Counted from the stretch's first letter, positions 28,292 to 37,046 are shown. The stretch is DNA of 64,000 nt from SHZL01 sp031362985 (GCA_031362985.1 JANLTO010000004.1:20866-84865), one strand, 5' to 3'. Program-made: numbers and translations. Notes: a model not told the origin generated them from the letters alone.

Positions 28292-30317
28292 GGCGCCTGG
28301 CTTGTCTGAGCTTGAAGCCAGCGTGCGCGCGCAGAAAATCCGGGCAGAGATAGAAGCGCACAACTACCGCTACTATGTGCAGGACCAGCCATCGGTTCCC
28401 GATGCCGAGTACGACCGCCTGCTGCGGGAACTGGAACAACTCGAGAATACATTTCCGCGGCTGGCTTCCCTGCAGTCACCGACCCAACGCGTGGGTGGAA
28501 CTCCGCTTGAGGGGTTCGCCCAGGTGCGCCACCGTTACTCCATGCTGTCTTTGGCCAATGCCTTCTCGGCTGAAGAGATCCAGTTGTTCCATGAACGCGT
28601 GCAACGCGGCCTGGAAGTAGACAGTGTCAGTTATGTGGCAGAGCCCAAACTCGATGGCGTTGCCATCTCCCTGCGTTACCAGGGCGGACGCCTAACGCAG
28701 GCAGCCACGCGTGGTGACGGAGAGGTAGGCGAAGACGTCACCACCAATGTGCGCACCGTGCGTGCCATACCACTGGAACTGCGGGCCGGTGGCTGGCCTG
28801 ACGACCTCGAAGTGCGCGGCGAGATTTATATGCCACTGGCCGGTTTTGCAGCATTCAACCGCCAACAACGCGAGGAGGGCGCCAGGGAATTGGTAAACCC
28901 GCGCAATGCGGCGGCCGGCAGTCTCAGGCAACTTGACTCGCGCCTCACAGCAAAACGTCCGCTGGCATTTTTTGCCTACGGCGCGGCTGGCGACAACCTG
29001 CCGGAAAGCCAATTTGACCTGCTGCTGCAATTGAAGAACTGGGGTTTTCCGGTCAATGCGGAAGTACGCCGCGTGGAAAATGCGCAGGGTTGCATTGCCT
29101 ATTACACAGACATGGCAGCGAAGCGGGCCGGCCTGAGCTACGACATCGATGGTGTGGTATTCAAGGTCGAGCATCGGCAGCAGCAGGAAACCCTTGGTTT
29201 TGTCAGCCGTGCGCCGCGCTGGGCTATTGCGCACAAGTTCCCGGCACAGGAAGAAATAACCCGCCTGCTGGGCATTGACGTGCAGGTTGGTCGCACCGGC
29301 GCCCTGACCCCCGTTGCACGACTCGAGCCGGTTTTTGTCGGCGGTGTTACGGTAACCAATGCGACCTTGCACAATATTGATGAAGTGCGTCGCAAGGACA
29401 TTCGTGCCGGCGACTGGGTGGTGGTCAGGCGCGCCGGGGACGTCATCCCGGAAGTGGCCCGGGTGGTGCTGGAGCGGCGCGAGGCTGAGCTTGCAGAATT
29501 CGAATTGCCACGGCTGTGTCCGGTGTGTGGTTCGGCAGTGGAGCGCATGGAATCCGAGGCCATTGCCCGGTGCACCGGCGGCCTGTACTGCCCCGCACAG
29601 CGTAAGCAAAGCATCCTCCACTTCGCCTCTCGCCGCGCCATGAACATCGAGGGCCTGGGTGAAAAGCTGGTGGATCAACTGGTGGGTTGCGGTTTGGTTC
29701 ACTCGCTGGCGGACCTGTACATCCTGGACCTTGGGCAACTGGCAGGGTTGGAGCGCATGGGCGAGAAATCAGCGCAAAACGTGTTGCAGGAAATTGAAGC
29801 CAGCAAGGCGCCAGCGCTGGGTCGCCTGTTGTTTGGCCTGGGTATTCGCGACGTGGGCGAAGTGACAGCCGAATCGCTGGCCCGTTATTTTGGTTCGCTG
29901 GAGCGACTTTCCATCGCCAGTGTGGATGAGCTGTTGGATGTGCCCGACATTGGTCCCGTGGTGGCCGAGCGCGTTTACGGGTTTTTCCAGGAAATGCACA
30001 ACCGTACCGTGCTGACGGAGTTGGCGCAGCACGGCGTGGTGGCCCGGGCGCCCGAAGTCGCAAGCGGCGACCGGCCGTTGGCCGGTGAAGTATGGGTGCT
30101 GACAGGCACACTCAGCTTACCGCGAGCTCGCGCCAAAAACTTGCTGGAATCCCTGGGAGCGCGCGTTACGGGCAGCGTGTCGGCCAGTACTTCGGTAGTT
30201 CTCGCCGGAGAGGCTGCGGGCTCCAAATTGCGCCAGGCTGAAAAGCTGGGCATTCGAGTGCTTGATGAATCCGGCTTCCGCGAACTGCTGCAGGTTCACG
30301 GACTCGCTGCGGACTGA
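28257..30317 (+). CDS. ligA: NAD-dependent DNA ligase LigA
   Basis: LigA seals nicks in replicating DNA using NAD+. The domains run in order: Ia (HNYRYYVQDQPSVPDAEYD), the adenylation domain with nucleophile K131 in AEPKLDGVAI, the OB fold, a Cys4 zinc finger (CPVCGSAVE ... CTGGLYCP), four helix-hairpin-helix repeats and a C-terminal BRCT domain (VWVLTGTLSLPRARAKNLLESLG, in part). The ATG at 28257 lies 35 bases inside zipA with GAGGA 12 bases upstream. The 686-residue length is normal. Confidence 0.95.
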   Translation: MTVDGPGKLLSRAPGLSELEASVRAQKIRAEIEAHNYRYYVQDQPSVPDAEYDRLLRELEQLENTFPRLASLQSPTQRVGGTPLEGFAQVRHRYSMLSLANAFSAEEIQLFHERVQRGLEVDSVSYVAEPKLDGVAISLRYQGGRLTQAATRGDGEVGEDVTTNVRTVRAIPLELRAGGWPDDLEVRGEIYMPLAGFAAFNRQQREEGARELVNPRNAAAGSLRQLDSRLTAKRPLAFFAYGAAGDNLPESQFDLLLQLKNWGFPVNAEVRRVENAQGCIAYYTDMAAKRAGLSYDIDGVVFKVEHRQQQETLGFVSRAPRWAIAHKFPAQEEITRLLGIDVQVGRTGALTPVARLEPVFVGGVTVTNATLHNIDEVRRKDIRAGDWVVVRRAGDVIPEVARVVLERREAELAEFELPRLCPVCGSAVERMESEAIARCTGGLYCPAQRKQSILHFASRRAMNIEGLGEKLVDQLVGCGLVHSLADLYILDLGQLAGLERMGEKSAQNVLQEIEASKAPALGRLLFGLGIRDVGEVTAESLARYFGSLERLSIASVDELLDVPDIGPVVAERVYGFFQEMHNRTVLTELAQHGVVARAPEVASGDRPLAGEVWVLTGTLSLPRARAKNLLESLGARVTGSVSASTSVVLAGEAAGSKLRQAEKLGIRVLDESGFRELLQVHGLAAD

Positions 30318-30331
30318 GTTCACCCCGCCCC

Positions 30332-30920
30332 ATGCGCGCACTGTTAGTGCTCAACCCCGAAGCCTGCAGCGGCCGGGCTGCCCGCTCCTTGCCCCCCCAT
30401 CCAGCAGGCATTTGCAAATCAAGATGTAGCCACTGAAGTTTTTTTGACCTGCTATCCAGGCCATGCCACGGAGCACGTTGCGACGTGTTCGCTTGATGCA
30501 TTCGACGGGGTCATCGCCATGGGCGGCAACGGAACCTTGTTCGAAGTGGTTAACGGATTGTATCGCCGGGAACGCGCAGCACGAGTCCCGTTGGGCGTAA
30601 TCCCCTTGGGTACTGGCAACGCCTTCGCCCGCGACCTGGGCCTTCAGCCAGGGGACTGGCAAGGCGGTGTTAACATCATTGCCGCCGTGCAAAAACGGCG
30701 ATAAAGCCCAAACGCCTGCGCAATGGCGCCTACACGCTGGCTGCCTTGTGGCAGGTCATGAAACTGCAGAGCTACCCTGTACGATTGGAAGTTGATGGCA
30801 AAATAATCGAGCAAGACAATATTTTTGTCGCAATTTCCAATACGAAATATACCGGGACAACGTTTCTCATTGCTCCATCAGCCCGTATGGATGACGGTTT
30901 GCTGCATGTCACCCTGTTAG
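30332..30920 (+). pseudogene. Decayed diacylglycerol/lipid kinase gene (DagK/YegS family)
   Basis: Pieces of a lipid kinase are readable in three segments. MRALLVLNPEACSGRA starts at 30332, then the frame changes in a run of seven C at 30392-30398. The second frame gives GVIAMGGNGTLFEVVNGL and VPLGVIPLGTGNAFARDLG, where the usual catalytic GGDGT reads GGNGT, and stops at 30704. A third segment from 30701 (KRLRNGAYTLAALWQ to MDDGLLHVTLLG) resumes after roughly 60-70 family residues are missing. The C-terminus is cut by the inverted-repeat element at 30921. At least one frameshift, one internal deletion and one insertion make it non-functional. Confidence 0.8.
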
Positions 30921-31007
30921 GCAGAACGGGGTCAGAGTACATTTTCAACTCTCGTCAACCGGAAGATGAAATGCCTTCCCTGAAAATGTACTCTGACCCC
31001 GTTCTGC
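30921..31007. repeat. 87-bp mobile-type palindromic element with perfect 27-bp arms
   Basis: The arms 30921-30947 and 30981-31007 are exact reverse complements and start GCAGAACGGGGTCAGAGTAC. The 33-base centre is unrelated. The element ends the lipid-kinase pseudogene. The GGGGTCAGAGTACATTTT core resembles ends I associate with REP-associated tyrosine transposase (RAYT) elements; that link is from memory and needs a search. It carries no coding capacity and would be a non-autonomous (REPIN/MITE-like) copy. Confidence 0.65.
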
Positions 31008-31036
31008 AAAAAAAGGCCGGGAAATATCCCGGCCTT
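31008..31036 (-). terminator. Rho-independent terminator of the SYLF gene
   Basis: Read on the minus strand, a 10-base stem (AAGGCCGGGA with its complement at 31013-31036, loop of 4) is followed by a T-run. It lies 20 bases after the stop of the SYLF-domain gene and directly adjoins the inverted-repeat element. Confidence 0.8.
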
Positions 31037-31055
31037 GCCTGCTTATTGCGACATG

Positions 31056-31595
31056 TTACGGTATAGCTGTAAATTCAAATTTCTGGCCGCCCACAGAGGC
31101 ATCAGCCATTACGCCACCGGAAATATTGGTGAAGATCGCTACGCCCTTGTTGTAAGCGGCATCGGCAGAAGCGCCGGCTTTAACGATAACGGCTGAGGCC
31201 TGGGCGCCCGCTTCCCAATTACCACGCTTGAATTCTCCCAATGCAATGGCATCTTTGAAGAAGATGAACTCAGCGTAGGACTGACCACCGAGGGACAGGC
31301 CAATGCTGATCTGGGACAGTTCGGTCGTGCCAACCACCTTGTCACCGGCAATCACCAGGCCGTTGCCGTGGGCGCCACCGATACCAATTGCTCCCTTGCC
31401 AACTTTCGGGAATACCGCGTACCCTGCGGCGCCCTTGAACCAGGCGTCCATACCGGGATCTTTGGCTTTCATGGCAAGGATGGCAGCTTGTACTTCCAGT
31501 TGTGCCTTATCGTTCGGATCAGGCTCCCAGGCCCAGGCAGTAGACAGGCTGAAGATCAAAGAAAGGGTTAAAAGTGAAAACAGGGTCTTACGCAT
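31056..31595 (-). CDS. Secreted SYLF/YSC84-domain protein
   Basis: The first 21 residues form a Sec signal peptide (KTLFSLLTLSLIFSLSTAWA). The remainder is a SYLF (YSC84, DUF500) domain, with KGAAGYAVFPKVGKGAIGIGG and GGQSYAEFIFFKDAIALGEF as landmarks. SYLF domains bind phosphoinositides in eukaryotes. Bacterial members are periplasmic or outer-membrane-associated with unknown function. The protein lacks a lipobox. At 179 residues it is a single-domain form. It is flanked by its own terminator and a 190-base upstream gap, so it is probably monocistronic. Confidence 0.85.
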   Translation of the reverse strand: MRKTLFSLLTLSLIFSLSTAWAWEPDPNDKAQLEVQAAILAMKAKDPGMDAWFKGAAGYAVFPKVGKGAIGIGGAHGNGLVIAGDKVVGTTELSQISIGLSLGGQSYAEFIFFKDAIALGEFKRGNWEAGAQASAVIVKAGASADAAYNKGVAIFTNISGGVMADASVGGQKFEFTAIP

Positions 31596-31787
31596 GGTTT
31601 TCTCCGTGAATTAAAAAAGTATGCAGCAACAAGTGTATACCAGCCCGTGTTAAGGCGCTGTTACGACAACGCCCGCCCGGAATTGGTTCACGTGCAGGTA
31701 AGCTCAAGCCGGTTAGCCGGATATAGCGCATAGTATCCGCTGCCAGTCCGGTCCATTCGGGCTTCGGGAAAGGAAGGGATGATGAAT

Positions 31788-33128
31788 TCATGCATGCGGG
31801 GTTTTTTTTAGGGGAATGGTGGCTGGCGTGATGAATGCCGCGAGCATGGCCAGCAGGCTGGCCTGCAGCATCCAGCCCAGGTAGCGGAAATCACCGCTCG
31901 GCGCCAAAACCAGCAATGGCAATACGTAAAAAAGACCGGAAGCAGCCAGCGCGCCCATCAGTACCTGTTTGCGCCAGATGGCTACCACCAGGATCAATAG
32001 CGATAACAGCAGATACCACCCGCCCTGAAACAAGACACTGCGGCTGAATTTGTTTGCCGCAACTTCCAGTTCCACCCGCGCGTCAACGGCTCTGGGGAAA
32101 ACCTCCGGATTGTCCTTATAGGCAACTACGCTTGTGGAAAATACCAGGCTTGGGTTGGATTCATCATGCTGCCAGCCCAGCAGGATTTGCATGACGCGAA
32201 AACGGTGTCGCCAATAGGCTTGTGGATATTCGAAAGGGAGTTCCAGCCACGCCTCGCGCAGAACCCTGAAGTCGTGTTCGCTCATCTTCATATACGGATT
32301 TAATTTGATCAGGCCGCCATCGAACAAGAGCCCGCTGAAGACCGGATTGAAATCCCGCCGCACGATATCCAGGGTCAGGCTGGGGTCCATCCATTCGGGC
32401 GGAATCAACAAGCGATCTTCCTGCACCGACACCGCCGCAATATCCCACAGCGCTTGTAAGGGCCAAAGCGGCTCCGTAGGCAGTTTCAACGCCTGGTTTG
32501 GCAGCAAGACCAGCAACTGGATCAAGCCACAGGCAAGCAAGCCATACACCGAAGCTCTGAATTTGCCCAGTGGAGCCTTAAGCAGGTGCAAGCCACCATG
32601 ACGTACTGCGCCATAAACCATGAATGGCAAGGCGGCGGGCAGGGCATTGTAGCGGTACATGCAGGCCAGCAGGATCGCGACAAAAGCGCCGATCCGCCAG
32701 GCACGATGGGGTCGGACCAAGTCCCTGGCAAAGCATGCGGCCGCTAGGCAAAAGAACGCCATTGTCCCCACATCTTTCCACAGATGCAGGCTCAGGCCCC
32801 AGAGCGGTGGCCAGAATCCCAGTATCAGCACCAGCGATGCCTGCCAAAATGTGCCGAGTCGTAGGCTCGAGACAAACAGCCCCAGCGATAGCCAGTACAG
32901 GCCGAGCTGAAACAGGAAGTAACCCCCGGGTCCGGCGATCAGGTGATTGGTCAGGCCCCAGACCCAGACCATGATGGGTGGATGTGCGGTATTAACTATG
33001 TGATTCCGCACCTGCCACCATTGATAGGCCGAATCCCAGGTCAGATAACCGGGATAAAAAAGATACGCACTGGCCACGATACCCAGGCTCGCCGCAATCC
33101 AGGGTAACACTAACTGGAAGCGTTTCAT
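31788..33128 (-). CDS. Polytopic membrane protein, probable GT-C type glycosyltransferase
   Basis: About 446 residues with ten or more predicted membrane helices. The first extracytoplasmic loop contains TWDSAYQWWQVRNHIVNTAHPP, of which TWDSAYQWW and AHPP are the key parts. An early acidic residue and a His-Pro-Pro motif are typical of GT-C glycosyltransferases that use polyprenyl-phosphate sugars. A large periplasmic loop follows the seventh or eighth helix (residues about 235-340). No sugar-pathway genes adjoin it, so the acceptor is unknown. The ATG at 33128 and a GTG at 33134 are both possible starts; neither has a strong ribosome site. Confidence 0.6.
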   Translation of the reverse strand: MKRFQLVLPWIAASLGIVASAYLFYPGYLTWDSAYQWWQVRNHIVNTAHPPIMVWVWGLTNHLIAGPGGYFLFQLGLYWLSLGLFVSSLRLGTFWQASLVLILGFWPPLWGLSLHLWKDVGTMAFFCLAAACFARDLVRPHRAWRIGAFVAILLACMYRYNALPAALPFMVYGAVRHGGLHLLKAPLGKFRASVYGLLACGLIQLLVLLPNQALKLPTEPLWPLQALWDIAAVSVQEDRLLIPPEWMDPSLTLDIVRRDFNPVFSGLLFDGGLIKLNPYMKMSEHDFRVLREAWLELPFEYPQAYWRHRFRVMQILLGWQHDESNPSLVFSTSVVAYKDNPEVFPRAVDARVELEVAANKFSRSVLFQGGWYLLLSLLILVVAIWRKQVLMGALAASGLFYVLPLLVLAPSGDFRYLGWMLQASLLAMLAAFITPATIPLKKTPHA

Positions 33129-33180
33129 TGCCACGGTCTATCGAGCCAGATTTTTGAGGTCAAATGAGGCCGGTACATTA

Positions 33181-34182
33181 CTAACTGCGGCTCACAGCGG
33201 CCCCACGCACGACCGAAGGCGCTTTGCCGGTCCAGTTTTTAAAGGCCCGTGAAAAAGAGCTGACTTCGGAGAACCCCAGCATGAAGGACATTTCAGTCAG
33301 TGTGATGCTCCGGTCCGTGATGTATTGCTCAGCCAGTTCCCTGCGCACTTCATTCAACAACAATTTGAACGAGGTATTTTCCTTATGCAATTTACGGTGC
33401 AGGTTTCTTGCCGTCATGTGCAGCGTATCGGCAATGCCCATCTCGCTTACACCGCCAGAGGACAAGCCATCAAGTATGGCAGCCTTCACCCGGTTCACGA
33501 TGTCTGTCTTCGTGGCATGAGCAAGATACTTGACCACGATATGCTCGTTCAGCCTGGCCAGTTCTTCATTCGAACCGGTCAGTCGCTCGCTGGCGACCTC
33601 CAGTGGAATCAACATGGAGGTGGATGCAGCCCCAAACTCAAGCGCGCAACGGAACAGGCTGTAGTAATAACCCGTGTCCGCCGGTTCAGCATGGGTAAAG
33701 CGCATCACTGCTGCCTTGAACTGGTTCCCGGCAATGGCGCGGCAGCACTTGTTGGCGATGGATAATTGCATGTCTTCCCGGATGGGGCCGTGTTTGGATG
33801 GACGGTGCGCGTCAAACGTAACAACGAGCTTATCGCCCTCATCCGCCAGTGTTACGGTCAGGCGGTCATTGATCATGCGTGCATAGCGGCTCATGCGGGT
33901 AAAGGCTATGTGGATGCTGCTACTGGCCAGCCAGGCGAATCCCAAAGCCCCAAGGTGGGACGGGCGGAAGTACTCCTCGGCATGCACGCCAAACAACGGA
34001 TCTCCCGAAAGTTCAATGGCGCGGTCAAACAGGTGTTCAAAACTCTCGGTTGAGATCCTGGTGCCGCTGTCGAAGATTGACTCGGGATCAACGCCCGCTT
34101 TTTTAAACAGCGCTGCGGGCTCCAGCCCATAGCTTTCAATTTGTTTCCAGAGTGATGAAGCTAGTGGCGCAAACAGAGACAT
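33181..34182 (-). CDS. AraC family transcriptional regulator
   Basis: A 333-residue regulator with an N-terminal Arabinose_bd-type ligand domain (ESYGLEPAALFKKAGVDPESI to about residue 200) and a C-terminal AraC double helix-turn-helix (MGIADTLHMTARNLHRKLHKE and EMSFMLGFSEVSSFSRAFKNWTG, in part). This layout matches the OruR/ArgR-like subgroup that senses amino acids or related metabolites. The ATG at 34182 is used because the upstream extension of 124 residues is low in protein-like character and has no ribosome site. It is divergent from the BKACE gene and may control it. Confidence 0.85.
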   Translation of the reverse strand: MSLFAPLASSLWKQIESYGLEPAALFKKAGVDPESIFDSGTRISTESFEHLFDRAIELSGDPLFGVHAEEYFRPSHLGALGFAWLASSSIHIAFTRMSRYARMINDRLTVTLADEGDKLVVTFDAHRPSKHGPIREDMQLSIANKCCRAIAGNQFKAAVMRFTHAEPADTGYYYSLFRCALEFGAASTSMLIPLEVASERLTGSNEELARLNEHIVVKYLAHATKTDIVNRVKAAILDGLSSGGVSEMGIADTLHMTARNLHRKLHKENTSFKLLLNEVRRELAEQYITDRSITLTEMSFMLGFSEVSSFSRAFKNWTGKAPSVVRGAAVSRS

Positions 34183-34333
34183 TTGTTTCTTCGCATTGAC
34201 CTGGCAGGTCAGGGCATTCTCACTGAGACCGGCTGATACAGTCAAATATTTGTCCGGAACGGACAAGAGGCTTTGCCAAGGGCGTTTTAACATACGGCTC
34301 TCGACCGGATACGCCTTCAGCGGGAATGCAGGA

Positions 34334-34567
34334 ATGTCAGCATGGAACAGTAGAATTGACCGCAGCGAGTTTCCCGGCCATAGCCGCAGGCGCGGCCTTG
34401 ATCCGGCGTTGTTGCAAACGGAAATTGATTTCTGGCGCAGTCTTATCGAAGCCCAGCATAAGCCCTCGCGATCCCGCGAATCGACCGAGCGTATGCAGCA
34501 AGCCCTGGCCCTGGCCGAGTACCGGCTCGCGGAGATATCATCGAACCGGTACACTGTAGTTACATGA
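34334..34567 (+). CDS. Small hypothetical protein
   Basis: A 77-residue reading frame starts at an ATG at 34334. The C-terminal 50 residues look like a real amphipathic helical protein: LLQTEIDFWRSLIEAQHKP and ERMQQALALAEYRLAEI. I recognise no family. It lies between the divergent AraC regulator and the BKACE gene, 73 bases before the latter. The N-terminus is less convincing and the exact start is open. Confidence 0.45.
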   Translation: MSAWNSRIDRSEFPGHSRRRGLDPALLQTEIDFWRSLIEAQHKPSRSRESTERMQQALALAEYRLAEISSNRYTVVT

Positions 34568-34640
34568 TGTAATGTCGCAGTATGGTTTCGTAGCGTAGTT
34601 TGGTGATTGGGTCATTCAAGGCGGGCATTAAAGGGCAGGT

Positions 34641-35570
34641 ATGGCACGAAAAGTCATCATCACCTGTGCAGTTACCGGCTCCATCCACACGCCCAGCATG
34701 AGCCCCTATTTGCCGGTCACGCCGACAGAGATTGCCGAGGCTTCCATTGCCGCGGCAAAGGCAGGCGCCGCCATCATTCATTTGCACGCGCGCCACCCGC
34801 AAACCGGCCAGCCCAGTGCCGACCCGGAACATTTCATGCAGTTCCTGCCACGCATCAAGGCCGAATGCGATGCCGTGGTGAATATTTCGACCGGAGGCAG
34901 TTCCCTGATGTCCCTGGATGAGCGGTTGGCGCCCGCGCGGCTGGCACAGCCGGAAATGTGTTCACTGAACATGGGCACCATGAACTTCGGTATTTTCCCG
35001 TTGCAGGAACGCTACACCGAGTGGAAACACGCGTGGGAGCCCGCCTTGCTGGACGCGACTCGCCGGGTGCCGTTCAAGAATTCTTTTGAAGACATCGAAA
35101 TGATTCTCGATGATCTCGGCGCGGACAAGGGCGCCCGCTTTGAATTTGAATGTTATGACCTGGGCCAGATTGAAACGCTGGCGTATTACCTGCGCAAAGG
35201 CCTGGTAAAACCGCCGCTCTATGTACAATTTGTGATGGGGGTGCTGGGTGGAGTGGGTACGTCCCCCGAAAATCTCGCGGCCATGAAAGCCTGTGCTGAC
35301 CGCTTGCTCGGCGATCAGTACGAGTTCTCAGTGCTGGCCGCGGGCGCCATGCAGATGCGGCTTGCGACCATGGGCGCCGTGCTGGGTGGAAATGTCCGCG
35401 TGGGCCTGGAAGACAGCCTGACCATAGCGCCGCGGGAATTGGCGCGCAGCAATGCCGAGCAGGTGAGCAAGATTCGGCTCGTCCTGGAAACACTCAACTT
35501 TGAAATTGCCACGGCGGACGAGGCGCGGGAGCGGCTGCACACCAAGGGAAAAGCGCAGCAGAAGTTTTAG
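34641..35570 (+). CDS. BKACE (DUF849) beta-keto acid cleavage enzyme
   Basis: BKACE enzymes are zinc-dependent TIM barrels that condense a beta-keto acid with acetyl-CoA and cleave it; the founding member is the lysine-fermentation enzyme Kce. The metal ligands are in IIHLHARHP near residue 48, and TGGSS and MGTMNFG follow. The conserved catalytic-region GAMQMRLATMGAVLGGNVRVGLED (landmarks GGNVRVGLED) is near 250. The 309-residue length is typical. No lysine-fermentation genes surround it, so the substrate is probably another beta-keto acid. The nearby AraC-type gene is a plausible regulator. Confidence 0.88.
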   Translation: MARKVIITCAVTGSIHTPSMSPYLPVTPTEIAEASIAAAKAGAAIIHLHARHPQTGQPSADPEHFMQFLPRIKAECDAVVNISTGGSSLMSLDERLAPARLAQPEMCSLNMGTMNFGIFPLQERYTEWKHAWEPALLDATRRVPFKNSFEDIEMILDDLGADKGARFEFECYDLGQIETLAYYLRKGLVKPPLYVQFVMGVLGGVGTSPENLAAMKACADRLLGDQYEFSVLAAGAMQMRLATMGAVLGGNVRVGLEDSLTIAPRELARSNAEQVSKIRLVLETLNFEIATADEARERLHTKGKAQQKF

Positions 35571-35629
35571 ACCGTCAAGGCGGGAACCACTTCACAGAAT
35601 CTAATGCACCGGGACTCGTGTTATCACGT

Positions 35630-35651
35630 TTGACATAGTACGCGAAGCGTA
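35630..35651 (+). promoter_or_regulatory. Putative higBA promoter -35 and operator palindrome
   Basis: TTGACA at 35630-35635 is a perfect -35 box. A perfect palindrome TACGC-GAA-GCGTA lies at 35639-35651, between it and the toxin start at 35667. The palindrome is where a HigA dimer would bind to repress its own operon. The -10 is unclear (TAGCAT at 35653 is at the right spacing). Confidence 0.4.
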
Positions 35652-35666
35652 ATAGCATGAACGAAT

Positions 35667-35945
35667 ATGATCCGTTCCTTTCGCGACACTCGGGCCGAAA
35701 CCCTGTTCAACGATCAGGACGTGCCTCGATATCGCGCCATTGAGCGAGTTGCACGACGGAAGCTTCTCTTCCTCAATCAGGTACAGCGCCTTGACGAATT
35801 GAAGAGTCCGCCCGGCAACCGGCTTGAAGCCCTCGGGGGCGGACGCAAGGGACAGCACAGTATCCGTATAAACGACCAATGGCGGATCTGTTTTCGCTGG
35901 AAGGATGGAGATTCTTTTGATGTTGAAATTGTGGACTACCATTGA
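35667..35945 (+). CDS. higB: HigB-type toxin
   Basis: A 92-residue RelE/ParE-superfamily toxin of the HigB family, which cuts mRNA on the ribosome. The family pattern is clear: MIRSFRDTRAETLF at the start, LDELKSPPGNRLEALGG in the middle and GQHSIRINDQWRICFRW with VEIVDYH at the end. HigB precedes its antitoxin, the normal order for this family. The antitoxin gene starts 8 bases after this stop. Confidence 0.93.
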   Translation: MIRSFRDTRAETLFNDQDVPRYRAIERVARRKLLFLNQVQRLDELKSPPGNRLEALGGGRKGQHSIRINDQWRICFRWKDGDSFDVEIVDYH

Positions 35946-35953
35946 GGTGCCCT

Positions 35954-36259
35954 ATGACCACCAAGCACAAACTTCTTGATCCGATTCATCCGGGCGAAAT
36001 CCTTCTTGAGGATTTCATGAAGCCGATGGGCGTCAGTATCAACTACCTGGCGCGCGAGATTGTCGTACCGCCAGGGCGCATCAGCGCCATTGTTAATGGC
36101 AAGCGCGCCATCACTGCTGATACCGCGCTGCGGCTGGGAAAGTATTTCGGTGTCTCTCCGCAAACCTGGATGGGATTGCAGTCAGAGTACGACCTGCGTA
36201 TTGCGCAGCGAGCCATTGGAGCTGAAGTTGACCGGCGTGTGCAAAGGCATGCTGGGTAA
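35954..36259 (+). CDS. higA: HigA-type antitoxin
   Basis: A 101-residue XRE-family antitoxin. HPGEILLEDFMKPMGVSINYLA is the hallmark HigA N-terminus, followed by the helix-turn-helix VPPGRISAIVNGKRAITADTALRLGKYFG and WMGLQSEYDL. It neutralises HigB and represses the operon. The ATG at 35954 has GAGG 7 bases upstream; an upstream TTG would overlap higB and is not needed. Confidence 0.93.
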   Translation: MTTKHKLLDPIHPGEILLEDFMKPMGVSINYLAREIVVPPGRISAIVNGKRAITADTALRLGKYFGVSPQTWMGLQSEYDLRIAQRAIGAEVDRRVQRHAG

Positions 36260-36278
36260 TTAGACTTGCAAATAAAAA

Positions 36279-36308
36279 CAGGAACCCGGCATCTCCGACA
36301 GGTTCCTG
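36279..36308. terminator. Hairpin after higA
   Basis: The arms CAGGAACC (36279-36286) and GGTTCCTG (36301-36308) form an 8-base stem with a 14-base loop. A/T-rich flanks lie on both sides. It separates higA from the convergent tRNA-Asn and could end both transcripts. Confidence 0.5.
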
Positions 36309-36324
36309 CATTTATTTCCTGAAT

Positions 36325-36401
36325 TGGCTCCCCGGGTCGGATTCGAACCAACGACCTAGTGATTAACAGTCACCCGCTCTAACCGGCTGAGCTACCGGGG
36401 A
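36325..36401 (-). tRNA. tRNA-Asn (anticodon GTT)
   Basis: The reverse complement forms a standard cloverleaf. The acceptor is TCCCCGG/CCGGGGA with discriminator G and encoded CCA. The D-loop is AGCTCAGCCGGTTAGAGC, the anticodon loop contains GTT in CTGTTAA, and the T-arm has GGTTCGAATCC. It reads asparagine codons. Confidence 0.95.
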
Positions 36402-36479
36402 ATAGATCTTGAGGCGCGGTATTTTGGGTGCTTTGGGTGGGTGAGTCAAGGACGGTATGCACATCCGCGGCAAGGGGGT

Positions 36480-37046
36480 TCAGCCACCCGCTGGCGGGCA
36501 GTTGCCTGGGTTGATTTCCGGGGCCTCCTCACGCCGGATGCGACCGGTGTTGGAGATGAGCAGTTTGCGTGCGTTCAGTGGGCCGCGCTGGTCACAAAAA
36601 GTAATGCTGGTGTTGCTGCCGGGTGCGCTGCCGTTGGGGTAAAAACGCAGGTTGGTGCGGCCCGGACTGCTGCGAATCACCATCTGCTCCAGGCTCGGTT
36701 CCACCCGCAGCATGGTTTCTGCTCCCTGGTGCTGGCGATCACCATTGAGGTCGGCAAATACGATCCAGCCATCGCTCCAGTCACCCTCGCCAGTGCAACC
36801 GCCAGGCGGCTTACCGGGACAGGCGACGACCTGTGCATTCATGTAAATTGCCTCGTGGCGCGCGAGTACCAGGTGAGTATGCAGCAAATCCACGGCGGCG
36901 CTCATGCGCTGGCGCATTTCGTAGGACTGCAGGGCCGGAATGCCGATGATCATGAGGATGGCAGTGATGGCCAGTACCATTAGCATTTCGAGCACGGTAA
37001 AGCCCGTTCCGGTGATCCCCTTGCTCGCAGTGTTCCGTTTGTCCAT
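36480..37046 (-). CDS. Type IV pilin-like protein (GspH/FimT family)
   Basis: The N-terminus has a class III prepilin signal (GITGTGFTVLEML) followed by a hydrophobic helix (VLEMLMVLAITAILMIIGIPAL). The cut falls before F with Glu at +5, as in all type IV pilins. The C-terminal half matches GspH/FimT minor pilins, with DGWIVFADLNGDR and a Cys pair (C130s and C180s) that may form a disulfide. At 188 residues it is typical. It stands alone, without other fim/pil genes, next to tRNA-Asn. Confidence 0.88.
   Translation of the reverse strand: MDKRNTASKGITGTGFTVLEMLMVLAITAILMIIGIPALQSYEMRQRMSAAVDLLHTHLVLARHEAIYMNAQVVACPGKPPGGCTGEGDWSDGWIVFADLNGDRQHQGAETMLRVEPSLEQMVIRSSPGRTNLRFYPNGSAPGSNTSITFCDQRGPLNARKLLISNTGRIRREEAPEINPGNCPPAGG

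Noticed and set aside
31588..31791. 67-residue minus-strand ORF upstream of the SYLF gene
   Set aside because: It runs into the SYLF start and has no family-like sequence or ribosome site.
34183..34554. 124-residue N-terminal extension of the AraC regulator
   Set aside because: The extension is Arg/Ser-rich, lacks a ribosome site and overlaps a better plus-strand small ORF.
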